From positions 124,001 through 188,000 of the forward strand of contig NZ_LXFU01000030.1 of assembly GCF_001657485.1 (NCBI RefSeq): a stretch of 64,000 bases of DNA, given 5' to 3'. Of this stretch, positions 47,735 through 56,095 are shown piece by piece (within the stretch, counting starts at the first letter, position 1; every line of letters starts with the position of its first letter). Under the pieces are notes generated by a model. The model saw nothing but the letters and a program-made list of their open reading frames with translations. It did not search any database and was not told where the DNA came from. Made by a program: the position numbers and the translations under genes. This DNA comes from Rhizobium sp. WYCCWR10014. GTDB lineage: Bacteria; Pseudomonadota; Alphaproteobacteria; Rhizobiales; Rhizobiaceae.

Positions 47735-48571
47735 CTACTGTCCATCCTGCTTACGGAAAGCCGCAATCATTTCTCGCGAGATATCTCCTGCGAAGCAAAT
47801 CGGGGCGTAGCCACCACCCCGATTATAGGCACTTCGCTTCCCGCAGCGCCGTCCGCCTCGATCCGTGTTGTAGGGACAGGCACACGAACCGGGGTACATG
47901 GAGAGCGATTGCGCAATAATTCGCTGAGCGATTGTCGCGTCCGAGATTCGCGGTGTGGACACTGTCGGCTCTCGCCGCAGGTCGTCTCGCTTCTCGTCTT
48001 CCGGCTCGGCTTTCTGCTCTGGTTTCCTATCGCTCAGAAGGCTCGTCGATATCCAGCCCTCGCGCCGCGTAAGTTTGTCTCTGATTTGCGACCATTCGCC
48101 CTTCGAACCCAGCAAAATCACTTCTCGCCCTGCATCGTATCGGTCGAGAATACCGAATTGCTTGCCGGGGCCATCGCGCAACGCCACTCTATGCCCTCCG
48201 ATGAACCGCGATACCTCGGTCTCGTTGCTCGGGAAAACAGAGTCTCGAACCTTGTCGTTGGGGTACTCTGCGGCTGCAGGCACTTCGGTCGCCGCGATCG
48301 CCTCTTGCCCAATCTGATTGGTGTCGGCATTACCGGAGAAAGGCGCATTACCCGACCCTGATCCGCCCCCCCGAGCCAGGTCCGAATTCCTTTTGTCCTG
48401 TGGAGCCGCCGCGCCAGCGGAGTTCGGCAACTGGTGAACTGGTGGCGCGGATACGGATTGCGTCGGCTTTTCGCCGAAGATCCCTCCACAGATACCGGCG
48501 ATAAGCAAAAACCATAGTATTGGTCCGCCAAGCTTGGGCGCCTTGGAAGAACCGCGGCGGCGTCGCGGCAT
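47735..48571 (-). CDS. Membrane-anchored SH3-domain protein with C-terminal Cys-rich motif
   Basis: A 278-residue protein: a basic N-terminus (PRRRRGSSK), one membrane segment (about 18-34), a low-complexity periplasmic linker, a bacterial SH3 domain (about 122-175; LRDGPGKQFGILDRYDAG cut as LRDGPGKQFG) and a C-terminal segment YPGSCACPYN, RRCGKRSAY, PICFAGDIS with four Cys. This tail occurs in other alphaproteobacterial small proteins and could bind metal or form disulfides. The ATG at 48571 follows GGGAGC. The role is unknown; SH3 suggests cell-wall binding. Confidence 0.82.
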   Translation of the reverse strand: MPRRRRGSSKAPKLGGPILWFLLIAGICGGIFGEKPTQSVSAPPVHQLPNSAGAAAPQDKRNSDLARGGGSGSGNAPFSGNADTNQIGQEAIAATEVPAAAEYPNDKVRDSVFPSNETEVSRFIGGHRVALRDGPGKQFGILDRYDAGREVILLGSKGEWSQIRDKLTRREGWISTSLLSDRKPEQKAEPEDEKRDDLRREPTVSTPRISDATIAQRIIAQSLSMYPGSCACPYNTDRGGRRCGKRSAYNRGGGYAPICFAGDISREMIAAFRKQDGQ

Positions 48572-48929
48572 TGTCTTGCTCCCCATCAAGGGCGTCGCCC
48601 TTACCTCTGGGTTGAAGAGTGACTCGGAATTCCCGCGCTTGCAACGTCAACTTGCTGGTTTCTCTCCTAGAAAGATCCGTCAAACTGCGCGAACGGTCTG
48701 CGACTTTGGCTCTTAGCACTCAAGTAATATCTGATCGCAGGCCTCTCCACAGAAGCTACCCCAGGGTCCTTCCAGTTACGAGGAATCCGCGACCGAACCA
48801 AGTTGGGCATAAAATGTTCGCATTATTTGTTTGCGGTCAGATAATACCGTATCGATTCGATGCTTATTGTGCATTACGCCTGTCATGATCTCTTCATGTG
48901 TGTTATATATTAGAAAAAGCGATCAGACA

Positions 48930-49056
48930 GCGGAACTTCTTGTTGCGTTATCTATTTATGGGCGGATGAGAAGAACGCGATATCTCGCGACCCCTTCTTC
49001 ACGATCCACTTTTCCTGCATGCGAACTCAGCCCCGCCCGCGTGGCGGGGCTTTTTT
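48930..49056 (+). ncRNA. Candidate small RNA ending at an orphan terminator
   Basis: There is no protein frame upstream of the strong terminator at 49030-49056, while the sequence before it is AT-rich and could hold a promoter. The 5' end is a guess. Known rhizobial sRNAs have this layout, but I do not recognise this one. Confidence 0.3.
49030..49056 (+). terminator. Strong intrinsic terminator
   Basis: GCCCCGCC (49030-49037) pairs perfectly with GGCGGGGC (49043-49050) and is followed directly by six T. No coding gene ends nearby on the plus strand. Confidence 0.85.
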
Positions 49057-49267
49057 ATGGGTACACCATCGCACGCAAGATGCTCCGACAAATTGCCTAC
49101 CCTATGACAAATTGGGAGATTGGCCGCCCGCGTACCATAGGTGCCGAGGGTCAAGGGGGCATTGCCGAAAATGAGTTTGAAAAGGGTGCTCCGGATCAGG
49201 GGCAGACGCCCTTTTCGTGCTGAGTTTTGCCGTCTCGGTGAAACAAAATTAGCAGAGAGATTGCTGT

Positions 49268-49435
49268 CTACCATCGGACCGAAGTCAGACTCACTCGCAA
49301 TAATTCGTCGATGTCAGCATCGGTGGTTGTCCGGCGGATCAGCCGCCGGTAGCCGTCGGCCATGATGTGGAAGACGCCGTGCTCGCCTGATGCCGATGAG
49401 CGGCCCCGGCTTCGCCCGACGGCACCTACAATCAC
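49268..49435 (-). CDS. Possible small protein downstream of the toxin gene
   Basis: A 55-residue frame from a GTG at 49435, just after the toxin stop. Its C-terminal part (GEHGVFHIMADGYRRLIRR, DADIDELLRV) looks protein-like, but I recognise no family. It could be the remnant of a longer gene. Confidence 0.25.
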   Translation of the reverse strand: MIVGAVGRSRGRSSASGEHGVFHIMADGYRRLIRRTTTDADIDELLRVSLTSVRW

Positions 49436-49442
49436 ATGATGT

Positions 49443-49862
49443 TTATGGAAGCCAGGGGTTAATCACTTTCAACCCAGCGGCCTGAAAAGGGCTTATGTCG
49501 CGAGTTGCGACGGCAAGGCCGTTCGCTACGGCGGTGGCTGCAATATATCCATCCGCCTTGCTGACCGCCTTCCCGGATACTCGAGAGCGGGCCATCAGTT
49601 CCGAGTAGAATTGGCTGGCGGCAAGATCGAAAGGCAGTATGCGTTCGGCAAAATGCGGAAGCACTTCGTCCTCCAGGCGTTCGCGGAGGATAGTTTGCCG
49701 CTTGCCTGAGGGCATAGCAGCGATCCCAAAACGAAGTTCAGCAATTGTTATTGCGGAAACGAAGAGAGTTTCGATGGCTTGGGCGTCCAACCAAGCGACC
49801 ACTGCTCCATCAGCAACCGGTTTCCACGGCTCCGATATCACGTTGGTGTCCAACAGGATCAT
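49443..49862 (-). CDS. PIN-domain toxin, FitB/VapC type
   Basis: A 139-residue PIN-domain nuclease with the usual acidic residues: Asp5 in LLDTNVISE, Glu in IAELRFG, Asp in KADGYIAA and Asp in ATRDISPF. Family members cleave RNA, often tRNA, when free of antitoxin. Its ATG overlaps the antitoxin stop (ATGA). The VISEPWKP and AELRFGIA motifs put it in the FitB branch. All catalytic positions are kept, so it should be active. Confidence 0.93.
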   Translation of the reverse strand: MILLDTNVISEPWKPVADGAVVAWLDAQAIETLFVSAITIAELRFGIAAMPSGKRQTILRERLEDEVLPHFAERILPFDLAASQFYSELMARSRVSGKAVSKADGYIAATAVANGLAVATRDISPFQAAGLKVINPWLP

Positions 49863-50113
49863 TCGAAAGTCATGGGTTCAGCAGGTGCCTTATCGCGATT
49901 TTGCTGTAAGGCTTCAACGTCGCTGTTGGAGAGCTCAGCGTCACGACCGATAGCCGCAAGTAAAGAGCCGAGCTTCACGCGTTCAGATGGGCGAACGGCG
50001 GCCTCGAGAATGTCACGGATTTCGGCCTCAGTGCTTCGGCCATGATGAGCTGCTCGCACCCGTAGGGCGCGATGTGTTTCATCAGAAAGATTGCGAATGG
50101 TGACCGCCGGCAT
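49859..50113 (-). CDS. FitA-type ribbon-helix-helix antitoxin
   Basis: An 84-residue antitoxin. The N-terminal ribbon-helix-helix (PAVTIRNLSDETHRALRVRA, then HGRSTEAEIRDIL) is the classical FitA signature. The C-terminal tail would wrap the toxin. The ATG at 50113 is preferred to an upstream TTG at 50122. The three related palindromic sites upstream (50112-50172) are the likely autoregulatory operators; one overlaps the start codon. Confidence 0.92.
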   Translation of the reverse strand: MPAVTIRNLSDETHRALRVRAAHHGRSTEAEIRDILEAAVRPSERVKLGSLLAAIGRDAELSNSDVEALQQNRDKAPAEPMTFE

Positions 50114-50172
50114 TGATGTCAACCTAAGAAAAACGATGTCGTTGATATCAACATATGCGCAATGATGTCAAA
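50112..50172. promoter_or_regulatory. Triple operator of the toxin-antitoxin pair
   Basis: Perfect palindrome GTTGATATCAAC at 50141-50152, with related copies ATTGATGTCAAC at 50112-50123 (10 of 12 bases; covers the antitoxin start) and AATGATGTCAAA at 50161-50172. Such arrays are expected for FitAB-type autorepression. Confidence 0.7.
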
Positions 50173-50217
50173 CATCAAGGAAATTGATGCGCAGACGAAA
50201 TCACATTGAGCGCAGCC

Positions 50218-50345
50218 ATGAAACGTTACGGCGGCCCGACGTCTGTGTCAAAGAAACCGGCGTTTGTATTCTCGACGCAAACGGAACGATCCGCCGCGAA
50301 AAGAAGATAGTGGCTCGCCCGGAAGATTTGGTCGCCATACCCGTG
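50218..50345 (+). pseudogene. IS110-family transposase, N-terminal scrap
   Basis: The sequence starts MKRYGG at 50218 and continues, after a one-base shift, as PDVCVKETGVCILDANGTI and RPEDLVA. This corresponds to the first 40 residues of IS110-type (DEDD) transposases (MKRYxGLDVSxKET...). The DEDD Asp is kept (PDV), but the rest of the element is gone. It lies between the toxin-antitoxin operator and tspO, marking an old insertion or recombination site. Confidence 0.7.
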
Positions 50346-50380
50346 AGCCGATCGGCAGCGCACCTCGGAAATAATCCATC

Positions 50381-50842
50381 TCAGTTGAGCGCCAGGATTG
50401 CCGCGTTCAATGCGGAAGCATAGCACAGCCAGACAATATACGGTGCGAAGCACCAGAACGCCCACCCGTCACGAGCTTTGGCCATAAAAAACATAGCAAC
50501 CGCCGACAAGCTAAGGATCGTTAATAGCCCCAGCGAGATAAAATGGGCACCAAAGAAGATCGGGGTCCACACCCAATTCAGGACCATCTGCAATCCCCAA
50601 AGACGGAACGCTGACGAGCTGAAACCTTCGCTCAACGCTACTCGCCAGCCCGCTATCGCGATCAGCACATATACGACTGTCCACACGGGACCGAACACCC
50701 AGTTTGGAGGGGTGAAAAACGGCTTCTCAAGCGACTCGTACCACGCGCCCGGCCTGATGGTTAGACCGATCGCGAATCCGACACCCACGACGCCGATGAC
50801 AAAAATCGCCAGAAGGGGAAGCCGAACCTTGATACTGCTCAT
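50381..50842 (-). CDS. tspO: TspO/MBR-family tryptophan-rich sensory protein
   Basis: A 153-residue membrane protein with five hydrophobic helices, the family's fold. Conserved parts: WYESLEKPFFTPPNWVFGPVWT (cut as WYESLEKPFFTPPNW), ALNWVWTPIFF-like NWVWTPIFFG, and WLCYASALNAAILALN (cut as WLCYASALNAAI). TspO binds porphyrins and tunes pigment or stress responses; in Rhizobiales it is linked to nutrient stress. It sits in the outer or inner membrane depending on species. Adjacent to an IS110 scrap and opposite to the following LysR gene. Confidence 0.9.
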   Translation of the reverse strand: MSSIKVRLPLLAIFVIGVVGVGFAIGLTIRPGAWYESLEKPFFTPPNWVFGPVWTVVYVLIAIAGWRVALSEGFSSSAFRLWGLQMVLNWVWTPIFFGAHFISLGLLTILSLSAVAMFFMAKARDGWAFWCFAPYIVWLCYASALNAAILALN

Positions 50843-51029
50843 TCGCCTGCGCCTCCATGCTTGAAGTCTTCACCGGTTATTTCCCCGAACAGATCACCGT
50901 CAAGATCGCGATGATGCATCTAGCCGCACCTGGATCTCCGACGACCAGGTCTACCGATGCCGATTAGTATCAATCCGCGACAGCAGAAAGACCATTGTGG
51001 TTGGCCGAAGAAGAAATTACCAGAAGGTC

Positions 51030-51926
51030 ATGAGATTACGACAACTCGAATGCTTTCGCGCGCTTATGCTCCACGGGACCATGACCCGCGCCGCGGAAAT
51101 GCTTAGAATGTCGCAGCCCGCGGTCAGCACCACGATTGCCGCACTCGAACATTCGATTGGCCTGACGCTTTTCGTCAGGCGTGGTTCGCGGCTGCATCCG
51201 ACCCCCGAAGCCCAGCTATTTTACGTTGAAGCAAGCAAGGCCCTCGACGCGATCGAAGGAACTGTGCAGGCCGCGCGGGAGATCAGGTCCGGCCGGCGCG
51301 GTTCCCTCAGCATCGTTGCCTATCCTAATGTTTCGATAAGCTTGCTGCCACGGCTCATGTCATCGTTCGCGGCGGACAGGCCCGACCTGCAACTCAAGAT
51401 CATCACGCGGCCATCCCAGGCGGTTAAGGAATTAATCTCCACGAATACATTCGACATCGCAATCGCCGAGCTTCCGACGAATTATCCTGTCTCGCATATG
51501 GAGGTGTTCTCGTTCGATTGCGTATGCATGCTTCCGAAGGGACATCCGCTGTGTCGCTTCGACACGCTCACGCCACGAGAGCTCGACGGGGTTCCATTTG
51601 TCTCTCTTTTCAAGGGCGATCCCCTTTACCTCAGTATCGCCGCCGCTTTTTCGAAGATGAATGCCGCCTGGAATGTCGTCGTCGAGACGGAATTCCTCAC
51701 GAGCGCTTGCGAATTCGTCGCTTCCGGTCACGGCGTCGGGCTTATCGACCCTGTGATCAGCGCGGCCTTTACCGACAAGGTCGAACTGCGTCCTTTCGAG
51801 CCGACGATCACATATCAGATCGCCATTCTTTACCCCATTCACGACCAGCTGTCGCGTGTAGCACTGGATTTCGTAGAGATCCTGCGCAAGGCTTTCAATG
51901 ATGGTGGCGCCCGCATAACGGATTAG
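51030..51926 (+). CDS. LysR-family transcriptional regulator
   Basis: A 298-residue regulator: N-terminal helix-turn-helix (LECFRALMLHGTMTRAAEMLRMSQPAVSTTI cut as LECFRALMLHGTMTRAAEML, then SQPAVSTTI) and a two-lobe co-inducer domain (about 90-290). The resemblance is to NocR/OccR-type regulators of opine and amino-acid catabolism. I chose ATG 51030 with AGAAGG upstream. It is convergent with the VOC/NCS1 pair and could regulate it; the ligand is unknown. Confidence 0.9.
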   Translation: MRLRQLECFRALMLHGTMTRAAEMLRMSQPAVSTTIAALEHSIGLTLFVRRGSRLHPTPEAQLFYVEASKALDAIEGTVQAAREIRSGRRGSLSIVAYPNVSISLLPRLMSSFAADRPDLQLKIITRPSQAVKELISTNTFDIAIAELPTNYPVSHMEVFSFDCVCMLPKGHPLCRFDTLTPRELDGVPFVSLFKGDPLYLSIAAAFSKMNAAWNVVVETEFLTSACEFVASGHGVGLIDPVISAAFTDKVELRPFEPTITYQIAILYPIHDQLSRVALDFVEILRKAFNDGGARITD

Positions 51927-51969
51927 CGGCCTGTATACTTTTCTGACAGGGCGGATGGTCATGAAACGG

Positions 51970-52080
51970 AGCCATCGGCACTGTCGTTTACCAAGTCCGT
52001 GTGAAGCCGTGCGTCTATTCAGTTCGATTGCCGACCCACACTCGAAAAACCCCCGCCAGCGCGAGATAAAACCAGGCCAT
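51970..52080 (-). pseudogene. Decayed SMR-family (SugE/Gdx-like) exporter gene
   Basis: From ATG 52080 the frame reads MAWFYLALAGVF, the N-terminus of SugE/QacE-type exporters. An extra base shifts the frame after codon 12. In the shifted frame FECGSAIELN continues the family pattern FEVGWAIGLK, including the essential Glu. Downstream similarity fades before 51970. So a guanidinium or quaternary-amine exporter gene once stood here. Confidence 0.7.
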
Positions 52081-52104
52081 TTCCGCATCCTTGAAGCCGT
52101 CGGT

Positions 52105-52140
52105 CCTGTCCACCCCCCTCAAAGGGCGGGCAGGATTTTT
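52105..52140 (+). terminator. Intrinsic terminator
   Basis: CCTGTCC (52105-52111) pairs with GGGCAGG (52128-52134, one G-T pair), with CCC/GGG pairing inside, followed by A and five T. On the plus strand it lies 180 bp after the LysR gene. Confidence 0.55.
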
Positions 52141-52149
52141 GAGTCCGGT

Positions 52150-52707
52150 TCAATCCTGCAGCGGCGGATACCAGGAGTCGGGTTCCGGATAGTCCCAGTC
52201 ATCCGGGAACGCATATGTCTCGAAGCAGGTGGTCGTATCCTCCTCGGTGCCGAAGAATGCGAAGTGGTTGCGGCCCATCCACGACCCCGATTGTATCTTC
52301 TTGAAACCTCGGCGCTCCAATTCCGCGATCCGTTCCTCGAAGGGGATATTATTGCAGTCATAGGCCACGTGATGAATGCCTTCGCCGTGCGCCTTGAGGA
52401 AGTCCGCAAAGATCGTCGGCCCGGAGACCGGCTCCATCAGTTCCCAGACCATGCTGCCAGACTGGGCAAAGCAGACAGTGAGCTCGAATGACACCGCTTC
52501 ACCCCTGTAGGTCTGGTTTTCTGTGTTTTCAGGGCTGAACTTGTAGACGCGCCAAGGTCCGATGCCGAGCTTCAGCAGGCCGTCCATGGTACGTTTGTGA
52601 TCGCTCGTGACGATCGCCAATTCCACCACGTTGCCGAGGAAAGAACCGGTTTCAGCCCCGCCGGAAAGCGCCTTCAGAACGCTGTCCTGTTGAAGAACGA
52701 TAGTCAT
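52150..52707 (-). CDS. VOC (glyoxalase/bleomycin-resistance superfamily) protein
   Basis: A 185-residue protein with paired beta-alpha-beta-beta-beta modules: the first contains ELAIVTSDHKRTMDGLLKLGIGPW (cut as ELAIVTSDHKRTMDG), the second IHHVAYDCNN and CFETYAFPD. His in HHVAYD and Glu in CFETYAF fit metal ligands of the superfamily. The ATG at 52707 has AGGAAA upstream. It lies 52 bp after the NCS1 permease, so probably acts on the imported compound or its product. Confidence 0.85.
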   Translation of the reverse strand: MTIVLQQDSVLKALSGGAETGSFLGNVVELAIVTSDHKRTMDGLLKLGIGPWRVYKFSPENTENQTYRGEAVSFELTVCFAQSGSMVWELMEPVSGPTIFADFLKAHGEGIHHVAYDCNNIPFEERIAELERRGFKKIQSGSWMGRNHFAFFGTEEDTTTCFETYAFPDDWDYPEPDSWYPPLQD

Positions 52708-52759
52708 TGCATTTCCTTTTCTTGGAGAGATGGGTCGCGCTGCCGCGGCCCCTTCGGTC

Positions 52760-54199
52760 TCATTCGCCACGGACAGGCGACGTCAGTGCTGAGCTGCCGA
52801 CATCCGCCGTCCTTCGGAGCTTGTGAGAAACGATGTAGACCACGAACGCGACGACAAAGCCGGCCAGCCAGGAAAGATCAATTCCGCCCAGGCCAAGGGC
52901 AAGGGGGCCCTGAAGGACTTCGACGGCGCTCGTCTGGAAGAGATGGGCAGCGAAGACGCCGACCAGCAATGACAGGACGCCGCTCCAGTTGACATCACCT
53001 AGCCGGCTCGTCGTGTGCGGCTTGTACAGTTCGTCGACATTGATCGAACCGCCGCGCACAACGAAGAAATCGGCAGCGGTTACACCAGCCCAGGGGCTGA
53101 TCCAGACGACCATCGTCACCATGAACATTTCGAATGCATGCGCAAAATCTCGCGACTGCATGAAGCCGTAGAGAATGATCGATCCCGCAACGCCGCAAGC
53201 GAGCGAAACGACCCAGCGAGGCTTGTTGATATCCATTGCAAGGCTTGAAAGTGCGGCGGAATAAATGACGACGATGTTCGTTGCGATCGGCCCGTGAACC
53301 AGCACGAGCAGGACTGGCAATGCCATCACGCCAAACGCCGCGATGATGAGCTGGGCCGGATCGGACCCGACGCCGGCGGACGCAATCGCCGCGCCGAGCG
53401 TGGCGAGCCAGACCGTGGGGACGAACATCCCCAGGAACGTTGCCTTGAAGACGCTGGACGGTTTCAAGCCTGGTTTGGAAAACCGCGTGTAGTCAGACGC
53501 ATAGACCAGCCAGGATATGCCCCAGCCAATGCCGATTGCCGTCATCAGCTGGCTCATCGCGGCCCACCGCGCGATGCCTGTGACCGTTGAGGTGGACCAT
53601 TGGATATCAACCGTAAAAATCGCCATGAACGTCATCGCGACCATGATCAGCAGGATCGCCGGCATCGTGTAGCGCTCGAAATACTTGATCGCATTGAAGC
53701 CCCAGGCGGCTATTCCGATCTGGACCACCATGATGACCAGGGCAATCGCATATTTCATCTCGACCCCACCACCGATTCCCATACGATCGAGCGCAGCGAC
53801 CGAAAGATCGAGTACAATCCAGGTGTTCGTCGCGACCCAGCCCATCGCCATGAGAAGCTGCACAAAAGTCGGCAAGTAGGCGCCGCGGCGACCGAAGGCG
53901 AGCCGAGCAAGAACCATCTGCGGAACGCCGGTCCGGTATCCCATGAGGCAGAATGCGGCGAAAAGCGCTGCCCCCACGAGATTGCCGATCGCAATAACGA
54001 GAAACGTATCCCAGAGGCTAAGCCCCATCTGGATTCCGAGCGCTCCCAGAACCCAGTTGATCGGAGCGACGTTCGCGCCGGCCCAGATCCAAAATTGGTC
54101 CAGTGGTGACGACGTTCGGTGCGACACTGGAACCGGCGCGATGCCATGGATGTCGTATGCCGACAGTTCGTCTGAGGTGAAATTGGCAGATTTTGACAT
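52760..54199 (-). CDS. NCS1-family nucleobase/cation symporter (CodB-like)
   Basis: A 479-residue permease with 12 hydrophobic segments. The N-terminal FWIWAGANVAPINWVLGALG (cut as FWIWAGANVAPINW) and WYASDYTRFSK-like WLVYASDYTRFS are NCS1 hallmarks; WISPWAGVTAADFF marks the CodB/allantoin branch. NCS1 proteins import cytosine, purines, allantoin, hydantoins or thiamine precursors. It starts the two-gene operon with the VOC protein and is divergent from azoR. Confidence 0.91.
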   Translation of the reverse strand: MSKSANFTSDELSAYDIHGIAPVPVSHRTSSPLDQFWIWAGANVAPINWVLGALGIQMGLSLWDTFLVIAIGNLVGAALFAAFCLMGYRTGVPQMVLARLAFGRRGAYLPTFVQLLMAMGWVATNTWIVLDLSVAALDRMGIGGGVEMKYAIALVIMVVQIGIAAWGFNAIKYFERYTMPAILLIMVAMTFMAIFTVDIQWSTSTVTGIARWAAMSQLMTAIGIGWGISWLVYASDYTRFSKPGLKPSSVFKATFLGMFVPTVWLATLGAAIASAGVGSDPAQLIIAAFGVMALPVLLVLVHGPIATNIVVIYSAALSSLAMDINKPRWVVSLACGVAGSIILYGFMQSRDFAHAFEMFMVTMVVWISPWAGVTAADFFVVRGGSINVDELYKPHTTSRLGDVNWSGVLSLLVGVFAAHLFQTSAVEVLQGPLALGLGGIDLSWLAGFVVAFVVYIVSHKLRRTADVGSSALTSPVRGE

Positions 54200-54485
54200 T
54201 GGCTTCCCCTGTCAGGTTGTTGCTCCTACTCCCGGACGCCACTTTCCGCAGGTGTGACAGATTTTTGAAAATGAAAACTTCTCAACCTGGGTTGAGCCAA
54301 AGTAGAAAGTAGGGAGAAACATGTGACCCGGATTTATTTGGCAGCCGTATATGGCTGCGCCCGCGTTCTGGCCGGGATTTATTGTTGAGTTTACCTCAAG
54401 AGTGCCAAAAGAAACCTCAATAACGCATGCATGCCGATCTGCGCGATGATCCAACGGTCTTAGATCTTCAGCGAAAGGCATATCA

Positions 54486-55151
54486 ATGACCACGATTTTG
54501 CACATTGACGCGAGCCCGCGCGGCGATCGATCCTTAAGCCGTCGGCTTTCCGCGGCCTTTGTCGAGGACTGGAAGGCAAAGGATCCGTCGGCGGTCGTCA
54601 TAACGCGTGATATCGGACGGTCTCCACCGCCGATCATCACCGAAGAATGGATCGCCGCGGTCTTCACGCCCGCCGAGACGCGCACTCCGGCTCAACAGCG
54701 GGAGCTGAAGCTCTCCGACACACTCATCGACGAGGTCGGCCGTTCAAACCTGATTGTCATCGGCGCGCCGATGCACAATTATGGAATGCCCGCGGCTCTC
54801 AAGTCCTGGTTCGACAAGGTGATCCGGATCGGGAAAACCTTCACTTTCGACCTTCAAAGAGGCGACTACCCCCTGGAACCGATCATGTCGGGCAAGACGC
54901 TCGTCATACTCAGCGCGAGAGGCGAGTTCGGCTTCGGCGTCGGTGGGGTTCGGGAACACATGAACCATCTGGAGACGCACATTGTCACCTGCGCCAGCTA
55001 TCTCGGCGTCGAAGAAAGCCATGTCGTCGCCATCGACTATCAGGAATTCGGCGACGAAAGGCATGAAAAGTCGGTCCGGGAGGCTTATGAGGCGGTGCCG
55101 CGCCTCGTCGACCAGCTGATCGGCCAAGTTTGCCCGATCGCTGCCGAGTGA
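54486..55151 (+). CDS. azoR: FMN-dependent NADH-azoreductase / quinone reductase
   Basis: A 221-residue flavodoxin-fold enzyme. The N-terminal HIDASPRGDRSLSRRL binds FMN phosphate, and APMHNYGMPAALKSWFDKVIR (cut as APMHNYGMPAALKSWFD) is the AzoR signature. ILSARGEFGF is the late conserved loop. Cytoplasmic; reduces quinones and azo compounds. Divergent from the NCS1 permease across 286 bp. Likely a detoxification enzyme rather than part of the uptake pathway. Confidence 0.93.
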   Translation: MTTILHIDASPRGDRSLSRRLSAAFVEDWKAKDPSAVVITRDIGRSPPPIITEEWIAAVFTPAETRTPAQQRELKLSDTLIDEVGRSNLIVIGAPMHNYGMPAALKSWFDKVIRIGKTFTFDLQRGDYPLEPIMSGKTLVILSARGEFGFGVGGVREHMNHLETHIVTCASYLGVEESHVVAIDYQEFGDERHEKSVREAYEAVPRLVDQLIGQVCPIAAE

Positions 55152-55480
55152 GCCGGAAAAAACTCCAAATGCAAAGCCTTTCCGAAGTCGCGGTGGCCCT
55201 TGCCACCAGTCGAACAACATCGATCCAGCTGTCGATGAAGCATTGTCGCGGGCCGTCTCCGCGCCTCATGCGTTCATATTTCCTATGTCGATGAGTTGGA
55301 AAAAGCCGGCCGCTATCGGGGGGCGGACCGATGATCTGCCCTATTACGCCAAACCTCGCCCTGTGATGGATTCATTTCATTATAGGTTTTGGCTATAGTG
55401 ACTGCGGTTATTATTATTGGAATTCGCAAAGCCACTCTGCTTCAATTGCTCCGCAACGATAGGATGGAAGGTCGCGAGGG
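55152..55480. other. Intergenic stretch upstream of the DUF1989 gene
   Basis: About 330 bases without a gene. It holds an imperfect dyad TATAG, 7 nt, CTATA at 55381-55397, about 85 bp upstream of the DUF1989 start. This is the size and AT-rich form expected for a LysR site, but there is no further support. Confidence 0.45.
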
Positions 55481-56095
55481 ATGAACAAGCAAGCAGAGCT
55501 GGATTCCAATTTGGTGTATCGGATTCCCGCCCGAAAAGGGGTCGCGGCACATGTCGCCACCGGTCGCCTGGTCACCGTCATCAACACCCATGGATCCCAG
55601 GTTGTCGATACTTGGGCCTATAACGCAACCGACCTGACCGAATTCATGTCGATGGAGCACAGCCGGGCGTCGATGCTCACCTTGTTTCCGAAAACCGGGG
55701 ATGTATTCAAGACGAACAGGCGCCAACCAATTCTCACCGTCGTCGAGGATACGACGCCCGGCATCCACGATACGTTGATGGCAGCCTGCGATATTCATCG
55801 GTACGAACAACTCGGTGCACACGGCTATCACGACAATTGCACCGACAATCTCCACAATGCGCTTGAGGCAATCCAGCTCAAGGCCGGGGCAACCCCGAGC
55901 CCTCTCAACCTGTTCATGAACGTTCCGGTCGACGCCGACGGCGCCCTTTCATTCCAGCCTCCAGCCAGCAAGCCGGGCGAGTACATCGCCCTCAGGGCGG
56001 AGATGGATCTCATCATCGTCTTCTCCGCCTGCCCCCAGGACATGGTACCCGTAAACAACATGAACCCGACCGAGGCGCATTTCAAAATCGGATGA
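55481..56095 (+). CDS. DUF1989 (urea-carboxylase-associated/CgdAB-like) protein
   Basis: A 204-residue DUF1989 protein with the conserved block CDIHRYEQLGAHGYHDNCTDN (cut as CDIHRYEQLGAHGYHDNC), TPSPLNLFMNVPVD and FSACPQDMVPVNNMNPT (cut as FSACPQDMVPVNN). Two DUF1989 subunits form carboxyguanidine deiminase next to guanidine carboxylase, and others are encoded near urea carboxylase. Here one copy stands alone in front of a LysR gene, so its substrate is uncertain; a carboxylated urea- or guanidine-like compound is the best guess. Confidence 0.88.
   Translation: MNKQAELDSNLVYRIPARKGVAAHVATGRLVTVINTHGSQVVDTWAYNATDLTEFMSMEHSRASMLTLFPKTGDVFKTNRRQPILTVVEDTTPGIHDTLMAACDIHRYEQLGAHGYHDNCTDNLHNALEAIQLKAGATPSPLNLFMNVPVDADGALSFQPPASKPGEYIALRAEMDLIIVFSACPQDMVPVNNMNPTEAHFKIG

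Larger units (their letters stand above)
48572..49267. other. Intergenic stretch with an orphan terminator
   Basis: About 700 bases, AT-rich around 48800-48960, with no protein-like frame. A strong intrinsic terminator on the plus strand (49030-49056) has no gene in front of it. Confidence 0.5.

Noticed and set aside
52081..52149. Guanidine riboswitch upstream of the SMR relic
   Set aside because: I looked for paired hairpins with ACGR loops and found none with complementary stems; the hairpin present has the T-run of a plus-strand terminator.
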